In this document: positions 7,603-15,305 of the stretch, piece by piece
Position numbering within the stretch: the stretch's first letter is position 1
How the letters are laid out: the number at the start of each line of letters is the position of its first letter
Assembly: GCA_026709365.1 (NCBI GenBank)
Contig: JAPOTD010000123.1
Span: 1-36,319, forward strand
Source of the DNA: Gammaproteobacteria bacterium
GTDB lineage: Bacteria > Pseudomonadota > Gammaproteobacteria > Pseudomonadales > Azotimanducaceae
Direction: 5' to 3'
DNA: 36,319 nt
Notes under the pieces: model-generated
Told to the model about the DNA's origin: nothing
The model's database searches: none
The model's input: only the letters and a program-made list of their open reading frames with translations
Translations under genes and position numbers: made by a program

Positions 7603-9489
7603 AGTGTAGCACTCAGGAATAGGCGGTGCTAAGACAACCAAATCCTTCATGGGGTTTGCTGACGTACCAGTGTAGCACTCAGGAATAGGCGGTGCTAAGA
7701 CAACTTGTAAGAAGTCAAATAAAAAGCTTCTGAGAGTGTAGCACTCAGGAATAGGCGGTGCTAAGACAACGGTTAAGGAGGGAATGCGTCGCGGCCTGCA
7801 AGTGTAGCACTCAGGAATAGGCGGTGCTAAGACAACACGCCGCTTGGCCTGTTCGAGGGCGCGGCGAGTGTAGCACTCAGGAATAGGCGGTGCTAAGACA
7901 ACGCGTCGGGGGGAGTCGTGGCGGGAGCGCTTAGTGTAGCACTCAGGAATAGGCGGTGCTAAGACAACCCCAATGGCGATCAAGTGTTCGCCGCCGCTAG
8001 TGTAGCACTCAGGAATAGGCGGTGCTAAGACAACCGCGCCGAGGTGGTGCTCGACAACGTCGGCAGTGTAGCACTCAGGAATAGGCGGTGCTAAGACAAC
8101 TACTTTGTCTACATCGACTACGATGCGCCGAGTGTAGCACTCAGGAATAGGCGGTGCTAAGACAACTATGCCGTGCGTTGTTGCCATGCCGGAATTAGTG
8201 TAGCACTCAGGAATAGGCGGTGCTAAGACAACTGACTGTGCAGGAAGCCGAAGCGCTGCATAAGTGTAGCACTCAGGAATAGGCGGTGCTAAGACAACTG
8301 GGCGCAACGATTGTGCAAATCCCCACCAGAGTGTAGCACTCAGGAATAGGCGGTGCTAAGACAACTGGGCGGTGATTCCGCTTTTGTTTGGCTTTAGTGT
8401 AGCACTCAGGAATAGGCGGTGCTAAGACAACCTACGCTCCAGGCCACGGCCTCGCTGCTGCAAGTGTAGCACTCAGGAATAGGCGGTGCTAAGACAACCA
8501 CTCAGTCGATGCGTATTCCTGCGGGATGGAGTGTAGCACTCAGGAATAGGCGGTGCTAAGACAACAGACCCTGTCGCGGCGATTCACGCGCAACGAGTGT
8601 AGCACTCAGGAATAGGCGGTGCTAAGACAACTGCCAACGAATCGTGAAATAGGAGCGCTGAAGTGTAGCACTCAGGAATAGGCGGTGCTAAGACAACTTG
8701 CGCAACGACAGAGACCGGCTGATGGAGAGTGTAGCACTCAGGAATAGGCGGTGCTAAGACAACGGCACGCTTGCGATGCGCGTGAGCGCTGCCAGTGTAG
8801 CACTCAGGAATAGGCGGTGCTAAGACAACGGCATCGAGGATCAGGAGAAGCGCGACCGGAGTGTAGCACTCAGGAATAGGCGGTGCTAAGACAACTTACC
8901 TAGGTTCCAATAGCTCTGGCCGTAGAGTGTAGCACTCAGGAATAGGCGGTGCTAAGACAACGTGCAGGCCAATTGCCGCCTGAACGCTGAGAGTGTAGCA
9001 CTCAGGAATAGGCGGTGCTAAGACAACCCGCTTAAGCTCCGCGTACTCGCCGCACAGAGTGTAGCACTCAGGAATAGGCGGTGCTAAGACAACCCGCATC
9101 GGGTCTTCGATGTTCGTCAACGTAGTGTAGCACTCAGGAATAGGCGGTGCTAAGACAACAATGGCGACGTGGACGTTGTGGTGACGGTTAGTGTAGCACT
9201 CAGGAATAGGCGGTGCTAAGACAACCTAACCCCTCATATCAACTGCTGACCTATCAGTGTAGCACTCAGGAATAGGCGGTGCTAAGACAACTTACTGGGC
9301 CAAGGCGGATGAAGTGCTGTAAGTGTAGCACTCAGGAATAGGCGGTGCTAAGACAACTCCGCAAGTGGCGCTTCGACTTCACCTTCCAGTGTAGCACTCA
9401 GGAATAGGCGGTGCTAAGACAACTTTCAACTTCGACTCCCTTGAAATGGTTGAAGTGTAGCACTCAGGAATAGGCGGTGCTAAGACAAC
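7603..9489 (-). CRISPR. CRISPR array, 29 repeats and 28 spacers, crRNA on the - strand
   Basis: Twenty-nine 36-bp direct repeats, all identical as read, begin at 7603, 7669, 7735 and so on to 9454. The spacers are 30 bp, except for three of 31 bp (those at 8299, 8432 and 8499). In crRNA sense the repeat begins GTTGTCTTAGCACC and ends GAGTGCTACACT, the usual GTTG...GCTACA form of II-C repeats such as that of Neisseria meningitidis. TAGCAC and GTGCTA within the repeat can pair. The orientation is fixed by the - strand tracrRNA at 9618-9703, whose anti-repeat pairs with this strand. The last nine bases of each repeat, TGCTACACT, fit an extended -10 promoter. The array is transcribed towards cas2. 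The unit of 66 bases is divisible by three, which creates long false open frames. Confidence 0.98.
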
Positions 9490-9575
9490 TGACAATGGAA
9501 TGAAACGTCTCAGAGGAAGTGGCGTTGAGAACTTTTTTTCATCGGAGTAATAGCTGCAATCGCCTCTGAGTCAAG
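9490..9575 (-). promoter_or_regulatory. Putative array leader with promoter (TTGACT / TATTAC)
   Basis: On the - strand upstream of the repeat at 9454-9489 there is TTGACT at 9574-9569, then 16 bases, then TATTAC at 9552-9547. This is a credible sigma-70 promoter that would start near 9540 and read into the array. The element also holds an 8-bp inverted repeat, CTCAGAGG (9509-9516) and CCTCTGAG (9563-9570); the second arm overlaps the -35 box. A run of seven A on this strand (T on the + strand at 9533-9539) lies between. On the + strand, TCTCA...TGAGA before the T-run could instead act as a weak terminator for read-through. Confidence 0.5.
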
Positions 9576-9611
9576 TGTGCGCCGCGAGTGGTATATGTGT
9601 GTTGGGGGGCA

Positions 9612-9703
9612 GACAGGAAAAGGGCAGCCCGTAGGCTGCCCTTCCAATGTTGCGAATTCTCACTTGTTAATCTCAGCGAGAACCGCCTATTCCTGAGTAC
9701 TGC
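9612..9703 (-). ncRNA. tracrRNA of the type II-C system
   Basis: The - strand carries an anti-repeat to the CRISPR repeat. ACTCAGGAATAGGCGGT (9698-9682) is exactly complementary to the middle of the crRNA repeat. Then TCTC (9681-9678) is unpaired, and GCTGAGA (9677-9671) pairs with TCTTAGC of the repeat with one G-U pair. This gives an upper stem, a 4-nt bulge on the tracrRNA side and a lower stem, the normal architecture of Cas9 dual RNAs. After about 27 bases a hairpin with TTTT ends the RNA. With a start near 9703 the RNA would be only about 90 nt. It lies beyond the array, in the same direction as the crRNA and opposite to the cas genes. Confidence 0.9.
9618..9643 (-). terminator. Rho-independent terminator of the tracrRNA
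   Basis: On the - strand GGGCAGCC, loop TACG, GGCTGCCC is followed by TTTTCC, and two A-T pairs extend the stem to 10 bp. It closes the tracrRNA and probably also serves as the 3'-terminal hairpin held by Cas9. Confidence 0.85.
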
Positions 9704-9709
9704 AATTCG

Positions 9710-9738
9710 ATTCTACTGCACCTCGGAAATCAGCACAA
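9710..9738 (-). promoter_or_regulatory. Putative tracrRNA promoter
   Basis: On the - strand TTGTGC (9738-9733) and TAGAAT (9715-9710) are 17 bases apart. The -10 box matches the consensus in five of six bases; the -35 box is weak. Transcription would begin about 7 bases downstream, near 9703, just before the anti-repeat. This fits the short tracrRNA. Confidence 0.55.
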
Positions 9739-9803
9739 CACACACTCGCTATCGGCAAATATTTGCCAACCTTGGCTCAAGGGAATGTATAGGGTATCGC
9801 CCG

Positions 9804-10053
9804 ATGGTGGCGGAAATGGATCGTCGCGCAGGAATCCGCTAGCGCAGTGAATTTATCTGCGAGCTGATCGGGTGCGCTTTGGACGATGAGAGACGTTGGG
9901 ATGAAGTAGAGTCGGTCTTGGGGCCCGATTGCCAGCACCGGCCATGACTAGGACGGGGATCCGGTGCAATGGGTGCGGCAGCAGCGACGACAGCCGGTCC
10001 GGTTGAGCGATGGTGCGATTGATGCTCGATTCAACTGTTTTGATCGATTCCTT
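9804..10053 (+). pseudogene. Degenerate ribbon-helix-helix (CopG-like) gene remnant
   Basis: The + strand encodes MVAEMDRRAGIR, a TAG stop at 9840-9842, then in the same frame RSEFICELIGCALDDERRWDEV up to a TGA at 9945-9947. Joined, the two pieces read like the helical half of a ribbon-helix-helix protein (DRRA...RSEFIRE...AL). The N-terminal DNA-binding strand is missing. A shifted frame continues with GDPVQWVRQQRR, which often follows this domain in antitoxin-like proteins. The remnant therefore has an in-frame stop, a frameshift, and further stops. It is probably a dead antitoxin or regulator next to the CRISPR locus. The assignment rests on short motifs. The rest of 9740-10221 holds nothing else I can support. 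Confidence 0.4.
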
Positions 10054-10221
10054 TAGAAGCCACCCAGCGAGAGCGCGTCTGGTCGGCTTGCGTCGTCGGG
10101 GCGTACAGCTTTGAGTTTGAGCAATATCGGTCGAGGAAATTTGGCGGGCCCGCTGTCAGGTTAGGTTATCGCACACCGCTTGTTGAACTGCGCACAGTTC
10201 CCCGGATGGCCGACCTCTCCG

Positions 10222-12423
10222 CTACGCAAGCCTGAGCGGCAAGGACCGCAGGCGTTGGCCGGTGGCGGCAAAGACCGCATTGGCCACCGCCGGCGCGATC
10301 GGCGGCAACCCCGGCTCGCCCACGCCGGTTGGGTCCTCCGCGCTGTCGATGATCACCACCTCCACGCCAGGCGCCTCGTTCATGCGCAGGATGGGGTAGT
10401 CGTGGAAGTTGCTCTGCTTGATCGCGCCGTTCTCCAAGTCAAGCTCGCCGTGCAGAGCCGCAGTCAGCCCGTACATGACCGATCCCTCCATTTGCGCGCG
10501 CACGATGTCCGGGTTCACGGCAACGCCGCAGTCCACCACGCACAGCACCTGATGAACGCGGATGGCGCCATCCTCGATCGACACCTCCGCAATCTCCGCC
10601 ACATCCGTCTTGAACGAGCTGTGGGCGGCGAACCCCAGATGGCGGCCCGCATGCCTTGGCCACTGCCGCAGGCGTTCCCCGGCAACCCGAATGACGTTTT
10701 GCAGCCGCGGCTTGTCCTGGGTGTTGCGCAACCGGAATTCAACCGCATCCAAACCCGCCTTGGCGGCGAGTTCATCCATCATCGTCTCCTTGGCGAAGGC
10801 CGTGTAGGAGTGCCCAACCGACCGCCAGAACGTGAGCGGAAGCCCGTGGTTGACGGTCACGTGCCGCACTTCGCGGTTGGCGGTGTCGTAGTCCTCATAC
10901 AGCCCCTCGATGCTGGAGTGATCCACCACCCAACCGTCAAACGCGCCGTGCGCAAGGCCCACCATCCAATCGATGGCGCCCTCGCCCACCGCCCCCGGCA
11001 ACAACGCCGGCATCATGTTGCGCAGCGTGTCCGGCATGATGTTGCCGCCGACGCGCTTGGCCTGCCAAGCCGTCAAGCGGCCGGCATCGTCAACGCCGGC
11101 CTTGATCCGAATCAAGGAGGCCGGACGGTAGAGGCCGCTTTGAATGTCATCCTCCCGGCTCCACAGCACCTTGATCGGCTTTTGGGTGGCCACGGCCAGC
11201 TGGGTGGCTTCAATCACGTGGGTCAGCGTCGCCCGGCGGCCAAAGCCGCCGCCGAGGTAGGTGTTGTGCGCCCGCACCTTCGACTTGTCCAAGCCCGAAT
11301 AACGCGCCACCAATCCTTGGGCCGCGCCAATGCCTTGGCAACCGGTCCACACATCCGCCTCGCCGTCCTCAATGCGCACGACCGCATTCATCGGCTCCAT
11401 TGGCGCGTGCGCGAGGTACGGCGCCCAGTACTCGTTCTCCACAACTTGGCTGGCTTGCCCGAACCCCGCAGCTAGGTCGCCCCGCTCGCCATCCACGTCG
11501 CCGTCGCTATCCAAGCCGGCCCGGTAGTCCGCGCGCAGCCGTTCGGTGCTAAGGCCAGCCAACGATGGCAGCTCCCATTCCACTTCAAGCGCCTGGGCAG
11601 CCTGCCTGGCCGCCCAATAGCGATCGGCGACCACGGCCACCCCGCTGCCGATCTCCACCACGTCGGTGACGCCCCGGATGGCGCGCGCCGCCTCATCGCG
11701 ATAGGACTTCAACGTGCCCCCGGCCACCGGGCAGCGCCGCACCACACCGTGGTGCAGGCCTGGGACGTCGATGTCGATGCCGAACTCGGCCGCGCCGGTG
11801 GACTTGTCCAGCGCATCGATCCGCGCGAAGTCCTTGCCGATGAACTTGAAGTCGCTGGGCCGCTTCAACGGCGCATCCGCAGGCGCTTCAAGGGCCGCGG
11901 CGGTGGCGACGAACTGGCCGTAGGGGAGCTTTTCGCCATCGGCAACCACATGTCCGGAATCAGTCGAGAGCTGGGCAACGGGTCGCCCCAACTGGCCGGC
12001 TGCCGCCTCCAGCAGCGCGGCGCGAACATTGGCGCCCACTTGGCGCAGCTGCCGGTAGTGGGCCTTGATCGACGTGCTGCCGCCCGTGCCCTGAACGCCG
12101 AAATCCGGGTTGGCATAGTCCGAGTGAACGCCCGCCCAGAGGATTTCAACATCCCACGGGGCCACGTCGAGCTCCTCCGCCACCAAGGTGGTCAAACCGG
12201 TGCTGACGCCCTGCCCCATTTCATCGCGCGGGCAGTAGAAGCGCACGCGGTTCTCCGGGGTGATCTGCAAAAAGGCGTTGGGCACGAAGTCGCCTTCCCG
12301 CCGGACGACGGGCGGCGCGCTTGAACTGCAGCCGGTGAGCGTGAAGCCGACCACCAGCCCGCCGCCGGCAACGCCGGAGGCCTTGAGGAAGCGGCGCCTG
12401 GAAACGTTTGCCAAGCCGTTCAT
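10222..12423 (-). CDS. Molybdopterin-binding large subunit, isoquinoline 1-oxidoreductase-like (xanthine dehydrogenase family)
   Basis: A 733-residue catalytic subunit of a two-component molybdenum hydroxylase. It begins with a Tat signal (SRRRFLKASG) followed by a hydrophobic stretch and a lipobox-like LTGC, so it is exported folded and possibly lipid-anchored. Typical family segments are GQGVSTGLTTLVAEEL, GGGFGRRATLTHV and the C-terminal GVGEPGLPP, in which Glu703 is the expected catalytic base at the Mo centre. IorB-type enzymes hydroxylate N-heterocycles or oxidise aldehydes, passing electrons to a small [2Fe-2S] partner. That partner is the next gene upstream, whose stop overlaps this start (ATGA). 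The absence of a FAD subunit in the cluster fits the isoquinoline oxidoreductase subfamily. The substrate is not deducible. Confidence 0.9.
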   Translation of the reverse strand: MNGLANVSRRRFLKASGVAGGGLVVGFTLTGCSSSAPPVVRREGDFVPNAFLQITPENRVRFYCPRDEMGQGVSTGLTTLVAEELDVAPWDVEILWAGVHSDYANPDFGVQGTGGSTSIKAHYRQLRQVGANVRAALLEAAAGQLGRPVAQLSTDSGHVVADGEKLPYGQFVATAAALEAPADAPLKRPSDFKFIGKDFARIDALDKSTGAAEFGIDIDVPGLHHGVVRRCPVAGGTLKSYRDEAARAIRGVTDVVEIGSGVAVVADRYWAARQAAQALEVEWELPSLAGLSTERLRADYRAGLDSDGDVDGERGDLAAGFGQASQVVENEYWAPYLAHAPMEPMNAVVRIEDGEADVWTGCQGIGAAQGLVARYSGLDKSKVRAHNTYLGGGFGRRATLTHVIEATQLAVATQKPIKVLWSREDDIQSGLYRPASLIRIKAGVDDAGRLTAWQAKRVGGNIMPDTLRNMMPALLPGAVGEGAIDWMVGLAHGAFDGWVVDHSSIEGLYEDYDTANREVRHVTVNHGLPLTFWRSVGHSYTAFAKETMMDELAAKAGLDAVEFRLRNTQDKPRLQNVIRVAGERLRQWPRHAGRHLGFAAHSSFKTDVAEIAEVSIEDGAIRVHQVLCVVDCGVAVNPDIVRAQMEGSVMYGLTAALHGELDLENGAIKQSNFHDYPILRMNEAPGVEVVIIDSAEDPTGVGEPGLPPIAPAVANAVFAATGQRLRSLPLRLA

Positions 12424-12917
12424 GACGCCACCTCCGAAGCCAACTCCTCAAGCGGCGGGGCTGACGCCCTTCCCGCCACGGACAATATGGCCTCCTTGAT
12501 GCGCGGATAGCAGCCGCAGCGGCAGATGTTGCCGGCCATGGCGCTCTCCACCTCGGCCTCGTTGGCGTTCGGGTTTTGCGCCAACAGCGCCGCTGCGGAC
12601 ATGATCTGCCCCGGCTGGCAGTAGCCGCATTGCGGCACGCTAAGGGCGACCCATGCCTCCTGCAGGGGATGGAGCGCGCCGGGCTCCGCCAAGCCCTCAA
12701 TGGTGGTCACAGCCTTGCCGGCCACCGAATCCACCGGCAACACGCAGCTGCGCACCGCCTCGCCATCGACATGCATGGTGCAGGCGCCGCATAGCCCTGC
12801 GCCGCAGCCGTATTTGGAGCCTTTCAGCTTGAAGGTGTCGCGCACCGCCCACAGGAGGGGCGTGTCGGGGGGGTCATCGGTCCGCACCTTGGCGCCGTTC
12901 AGCGTAAATTCGATCAT
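12420..12917 (-). CDS. [2Fe-2S] small subunit of the molybdenum hydroxylase
   Basis: A 165-residue ferredoxin-like subunit. The N-terminal plant-type [2Fe-2S] cluster is bound by YGCGAGLCGACTMHVDG plus a later Cys (RSCVLPV). The C-terminal four-helix domain binds a second cluster through CGYCQPG and NICRCGCYP. Such proteins transfer electrons from the Mo centre of the large subunit to an external acceptor, often a cytochrome. It overlaps the large-subunit gene by four bases, so the two are translationally coupled and stoichiometric. There is no signal peptide; it would be carried out with its Tat-bearing partner. Its ATG at 12917 faces the divergent small gene at 12960. Confidence 0.92.
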   Translation of the reverse strand: MIEFTLNGAKVRTDDPPDTPLLWAVRDTFKLKGSKYGCGAGLCGACTMHVDGEAVRSCVLPVDSVAGKAVTTIEGLAEPGALHPLQEAWVALSVPQCGYCQPGQIMSAAALLAQNPNANEAEVESAMAGNICRCGCYPRIKEAILSVAGRASAPPLEELASEVAS

Positions 12918-12959
12918 CAGTCACTCTCGATTGGATTTTATGGTTCGCTCAAAAAGAGG

Positions 12960-13124
12960 ATGGGTTGGGGCGCTTGGGGCCCCATTGCGTACGACCAACG
13001 GGTTGCGCTTCTGGCGCAGGAGTATAACCAATTCTCGAACGACGACTCGCATAAGAGCATCTTGCCTCCCGCTGAAGTCAGAGATATGGTAAGGAAGTAC
13101 CACAAATACGGGCAACCCATATGA
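12960..13124 (+). CDS. Possible small protein upstream of a toxin-antitoxin pair
   Basis: A 54-residue frame, MGWGAWGPIAYDQRV...YHKYGQPI, whose TGA overlaps the ATG of the antitoxin gene (ATGA). AAAGAGG lies directly before the ATG, too close for an ideal ribosome site. It is not recognised. It has a charged, helix-prone middle (VALLAQEYNQF) and no membrane segment. The coupling to the next gene is the main reason to list it. It could equally be a chance frame or a remnant, and an open - strand frame also covers this stretch. Confidence 0.35.
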   Translation: MGWGAWGPIAYDQRVALLAQEYNQFSNDDSHKSILPPAEVRDMVRKYHKYGQPI

Positions 13125-13366
13125 AAACCACCATTGAGCTTCCGGAGGAATTGCTCGATCAGCTTCGGCGCACGGCTCGCCAGGAGGGATCGACCCTCCG
13201 GCGGCTGGTCGAGGAGGGTCTGCAGCGCTGCCTCAAGGCTCGCCGCAAGGTAACGCATCGGGAATTGGACTTTCCAAGCTATGGCGGCAGCGGGCTCACC
13301 CCTGAGTTCCAAGGCGCTTCGTGGCGTCAGTTCCGGGACGACATCTATCAGGGTCAAGGGACATGA
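13121..13366 (+). CDS. Ribbon-helix-helix antitoxin, VapB-like
   Basis: An 81-residue protein that starts MKTTIELPEELLDQLRRTA, a clear ribbon-helix-helix: one strand, then two helices (second helix TLRRLVEEGLQRCL). Such antitoxins bind the operator of their own operon as dimers, and their C-terminal tail (here GLTPEFQGASWRQFRDDIYQ) wraps the toxin. The stop overlaps the toxin start by four bases. The partner is a PIN-domain nuclease, so this is a VapBC-type module with an RHH antitoxin. It is probably autoregulated; no operator is evident in the short upstream region. Confidence 0.85.
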   Translation: MKTTIELPEELLDQLRRTARQEGSTLRRLVEEGLQRCLKARRKVTHRELDFPSYGGSGLTPEFQGASWRQFRDDIYQGQGT

Positions 13367-13800
13367 TCGCCATCGACACCAACTTGCTGGTTTACGCTCA
13401 TCGCCCGGAAATGCCCTTCCATGAGCGCGTCCGGCAGGTGATGGCCGGCGCAGTGGGCGACCCGGAACCCGTGGCAGTTCCTTGGCCATGCGTTCACGAG
13501 TTTCTGGCGGTCGTCTCGAACCCGAGGATCTTCCAGGATCCCACACCGATGGACTTGGCCTTGGATGCCATCAGACGGCTCCTCAACAGCCTCAGCGGCG
13601 GACTCCTAGCCGAAGGCGAAGGCTACTTGGATGCCTTCGAGCGAATCGCCCGGCCCGCGCACCTGCAAGGCGCGGTCGTGCATGACGCCCGGATTGCGGT
13701 GCTTTGCCTATATCACGGCGTCAGAGTGCTTTGGTCCGCTGACCGCGACTTCTCCCGCTTCCCGAAGCTCGCAGTGGCCAATCCGCTTCCGTTGGGTTGA
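13363..13800 (+). CDS. PIN-domain ribonuclease toxin, VapC-like
   Basis: A 145-residue PIN protein. The acidic residues that hold Mg2+ are present: Asp5 in MIAIDTNLLVYAH, Glu46 in CVHEFL, Asp108 in VVHDARI and Asp127/Asp129 in WSADRDFSRF. VapC toxins cleave tRNA or rRNA when their antitoxin is degraded. The ATG at 13363 overlaps the antitoxin stop, and a longer frame from 13321 only adds antitoxin-shadow sequence. The toxin appears intact, so the pair could be functional. Confidence 0.88.
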   Translation: MIAIDTNLLVYAHRPEMPFHERVRQVMAGAVGDPEPVAVPWPCVHEFLAVVSNPRIFQDPTPMDLALDAIRRLLNSLSGGLLAEGEGYLDAFERIARPAHLQGAVVHDARIAVLCLYHGVRVLWSADRDFSRFPKLAVANPLPLG

Positions 13801-14203
13801 CGCCGAGGATCAGATCAAACCAAGGCTGCAACCAGTCCATGGACGTCATCGGAATGGGTCTTTCCGGCCATTGCCCCTCGCCACGCTCGATGGTGCCCTT
13901 CAATCCATCCGTTGGGGCTGCGGGCTCGCTTGAGGTGCGGCATTGCATTGCCAGCGAACTGGCGCCGCACATGACAAAGGCAAGGACTGTCGAAGTGGCC
14001 CGCCGACAGGTAGTGGCTCAGTTCGACTTGGGCTGGGCTTCAACGGCTGGCGCTCTGACGAGCGTCACTGCGAGGGCAAGACGCCCTTATCCGAGGCGAA
14101 ACGCCCACTTCAGGTGAGACCCCCGGAGCGAGGGCGTGAGTCAAACCGAGCCACTGCTCGCCGACAGGAAGGCCGCGCGCCACGAGGTCTCGAATCCGGA
14201 ACG
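13801..14203. other. Gene-free interval with repeat fragments
   Basis: No convincing gene. It holds short inverted repeats such as GGGCAAGACGCCC and GGCGAAACGCC, and at 14120-14150 a segment shared with the 20.2-kb interval: CCCCCGGAGCGAGGGCGT is identical to 20256-20273, and CGTGAGTCAAACCGAG is the reverse complement of 20178-20193. These mark a second dispersed repeat family. Confidence 0.6.
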
Positions 14204-15043
14204 TCACGCCGACTTGGGCGGCAGCAGCAAACCCGTCAGATTTTCATAGAACGGCTGGCGACCGGGGGATTGGGAGAGGCCCACCAACATTTCCGCATCA
14301 CTCCCGCAGGGGTTGTGTACCGGCACGTCTTCGGTGGCGCACCGAAAAATCATGTCCGCAACCTCCTGCGGGTCAGCGGTCTGCTCACCGCCGTGGTGGT
14401 CCGCCACGATTGCTCCGAAGTGGGCGCGGATCCGATGCGCCATTTCGACCACTTGCGCATCACCCGCCTCCAAGTTGTCCTGCACGTTGCCATTGAAAGC
14501 TGTTGCATACGCGCCGGGCAATACGGAATGCACCCGGATGTTGAGATCACGGCACTCCATGGCCAATGCTTCGGTGAAGCCCTCAACGGCCCACTTCGAC
14601 GCGCAGTAGGAGGTTTCCAGCGGGATGCCGATCATGCCCGCCATTGAGGTGACATTGATCACCACGCCACTGCCCTGCTTTCTCAACACGGGCATCACCG
14701 CCCGGGTGGTGTTGAACACCCCAAAAACATTGGTGTCGAACATGGCGCGCACGGACGCATCGCTGGATTGCTCCAACGCGGCATGGCCGCCGTAGCCTGC
14801 GTTGTTGACCAGCACGTCGATGCCGCCGAACCTCTCCAGCGCTTTGGCGACGGCATCCGCAATGCTGGATTGATCCGTAACGTCCAAGCCAGTGACGAGC
14901 GTGTTTTCCAGCGTGTTCAATTCGCCTTCGTTTTCCGGCCGACGCATGGTGGCCGCGACGTTCCAGCCGTTGGCTTGAAACGTCCGAGCTGCCAGACGGC
15001 CGATGCCAGTGGAACACCCGGTGATCAGGATTGTTTGAGCCAC
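14204..15043 (-). CDS. SDR family NAD(P)-dependent oxidoreductase
   Basis: A 279-residue classical SDR. It has the cofactor motif ITGCSTGIGRLAA, NNAGYGG, a catalytic Ser in INVTSMAG and YCASK for the Tyr/Lys pair. The basic residues after beta-2 (TMRRPEN) suggest NADP(H). The TGCSTGIG form is common in 17-beta-hydroxysteroid dehydrogenase and retinol dehydrogenase-like SDRs; the true substrate is unknown. The start is a GTG at 15043 with GGAGG 9 bases upstream, which removes 29 residues of the longer open frame. It is divergent from the CoA transferase gene, with 262 bases between them. Confidence 0.88.
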   Translation of the reverse strand: MAQTILITGCSTGIGRLAARTFQANGWNVAATMRRPENEGELNTLENTLVTGLDVTDQSSIADAVAKALERFGGIDVLVNNAGYGGHAALEQSSDASVRAMFDTNVFGVFNTTRAVMPVLRKQGSGVVINVTSMAGMIGIPLETSYCASKWAVEGFTEALAMECRDLNIRVHSVLPGAYATAFNGNVQDNLEAGDAQVVEMAHRIRAHFGAIVADHHGGEQTADPQEVADMIFRCATEDVPVHNPCGSDAEMLVGLSQSPGRQPFYENLTGLLLPPKSA

Positions 15044-15305
15044 TACCTTAAGCCTCCGGTTGAGGCTGCGGCTTTCGCAGCATCTTGAATGGCCCGCAGG
15101 CCCATCAAAAGTTGAACCGATGAAATCCAATCACTTGCTTTGCCGACCTTCATTGACTCCTCCGACTCAGCCCAGATGGTTCACCAAGGCCAAGAGCGTA
15201 TGACTTGCGATCGTCAACTTCAACACACGAGGGTTCGCGCGTGTCCGCGGGGCGCTTTGAACGGGTAGAATCACCCTCCGCCCCGAATGCTGCGAGGACC
15301 ATCCG

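Noticed and set aside
7582-9120. Long open frames on the - strand with repeated VVLAPPIPECYT units
   Set aside because: They are translations of the CRISPR array. The 66-base repeat-plus-spacer unit is divisible by three and the repeat has no stop in this frame.
10180-11475. A 431-codon + strand frame opposite the molybdenum hydroxylase
   Set aside because: Antisense shadow of a gene with clear Tat signal and active-site motifs.
13721-13972. An 83-codon - strand frame ending over vapC, with PMTSMDWLQPWFDLILGV
   Set aside because: It looks somewhat protein-like but has no ribosome site, overlaps the end of vapC and contains no recognised motif; listed only in case relatives conserve it.
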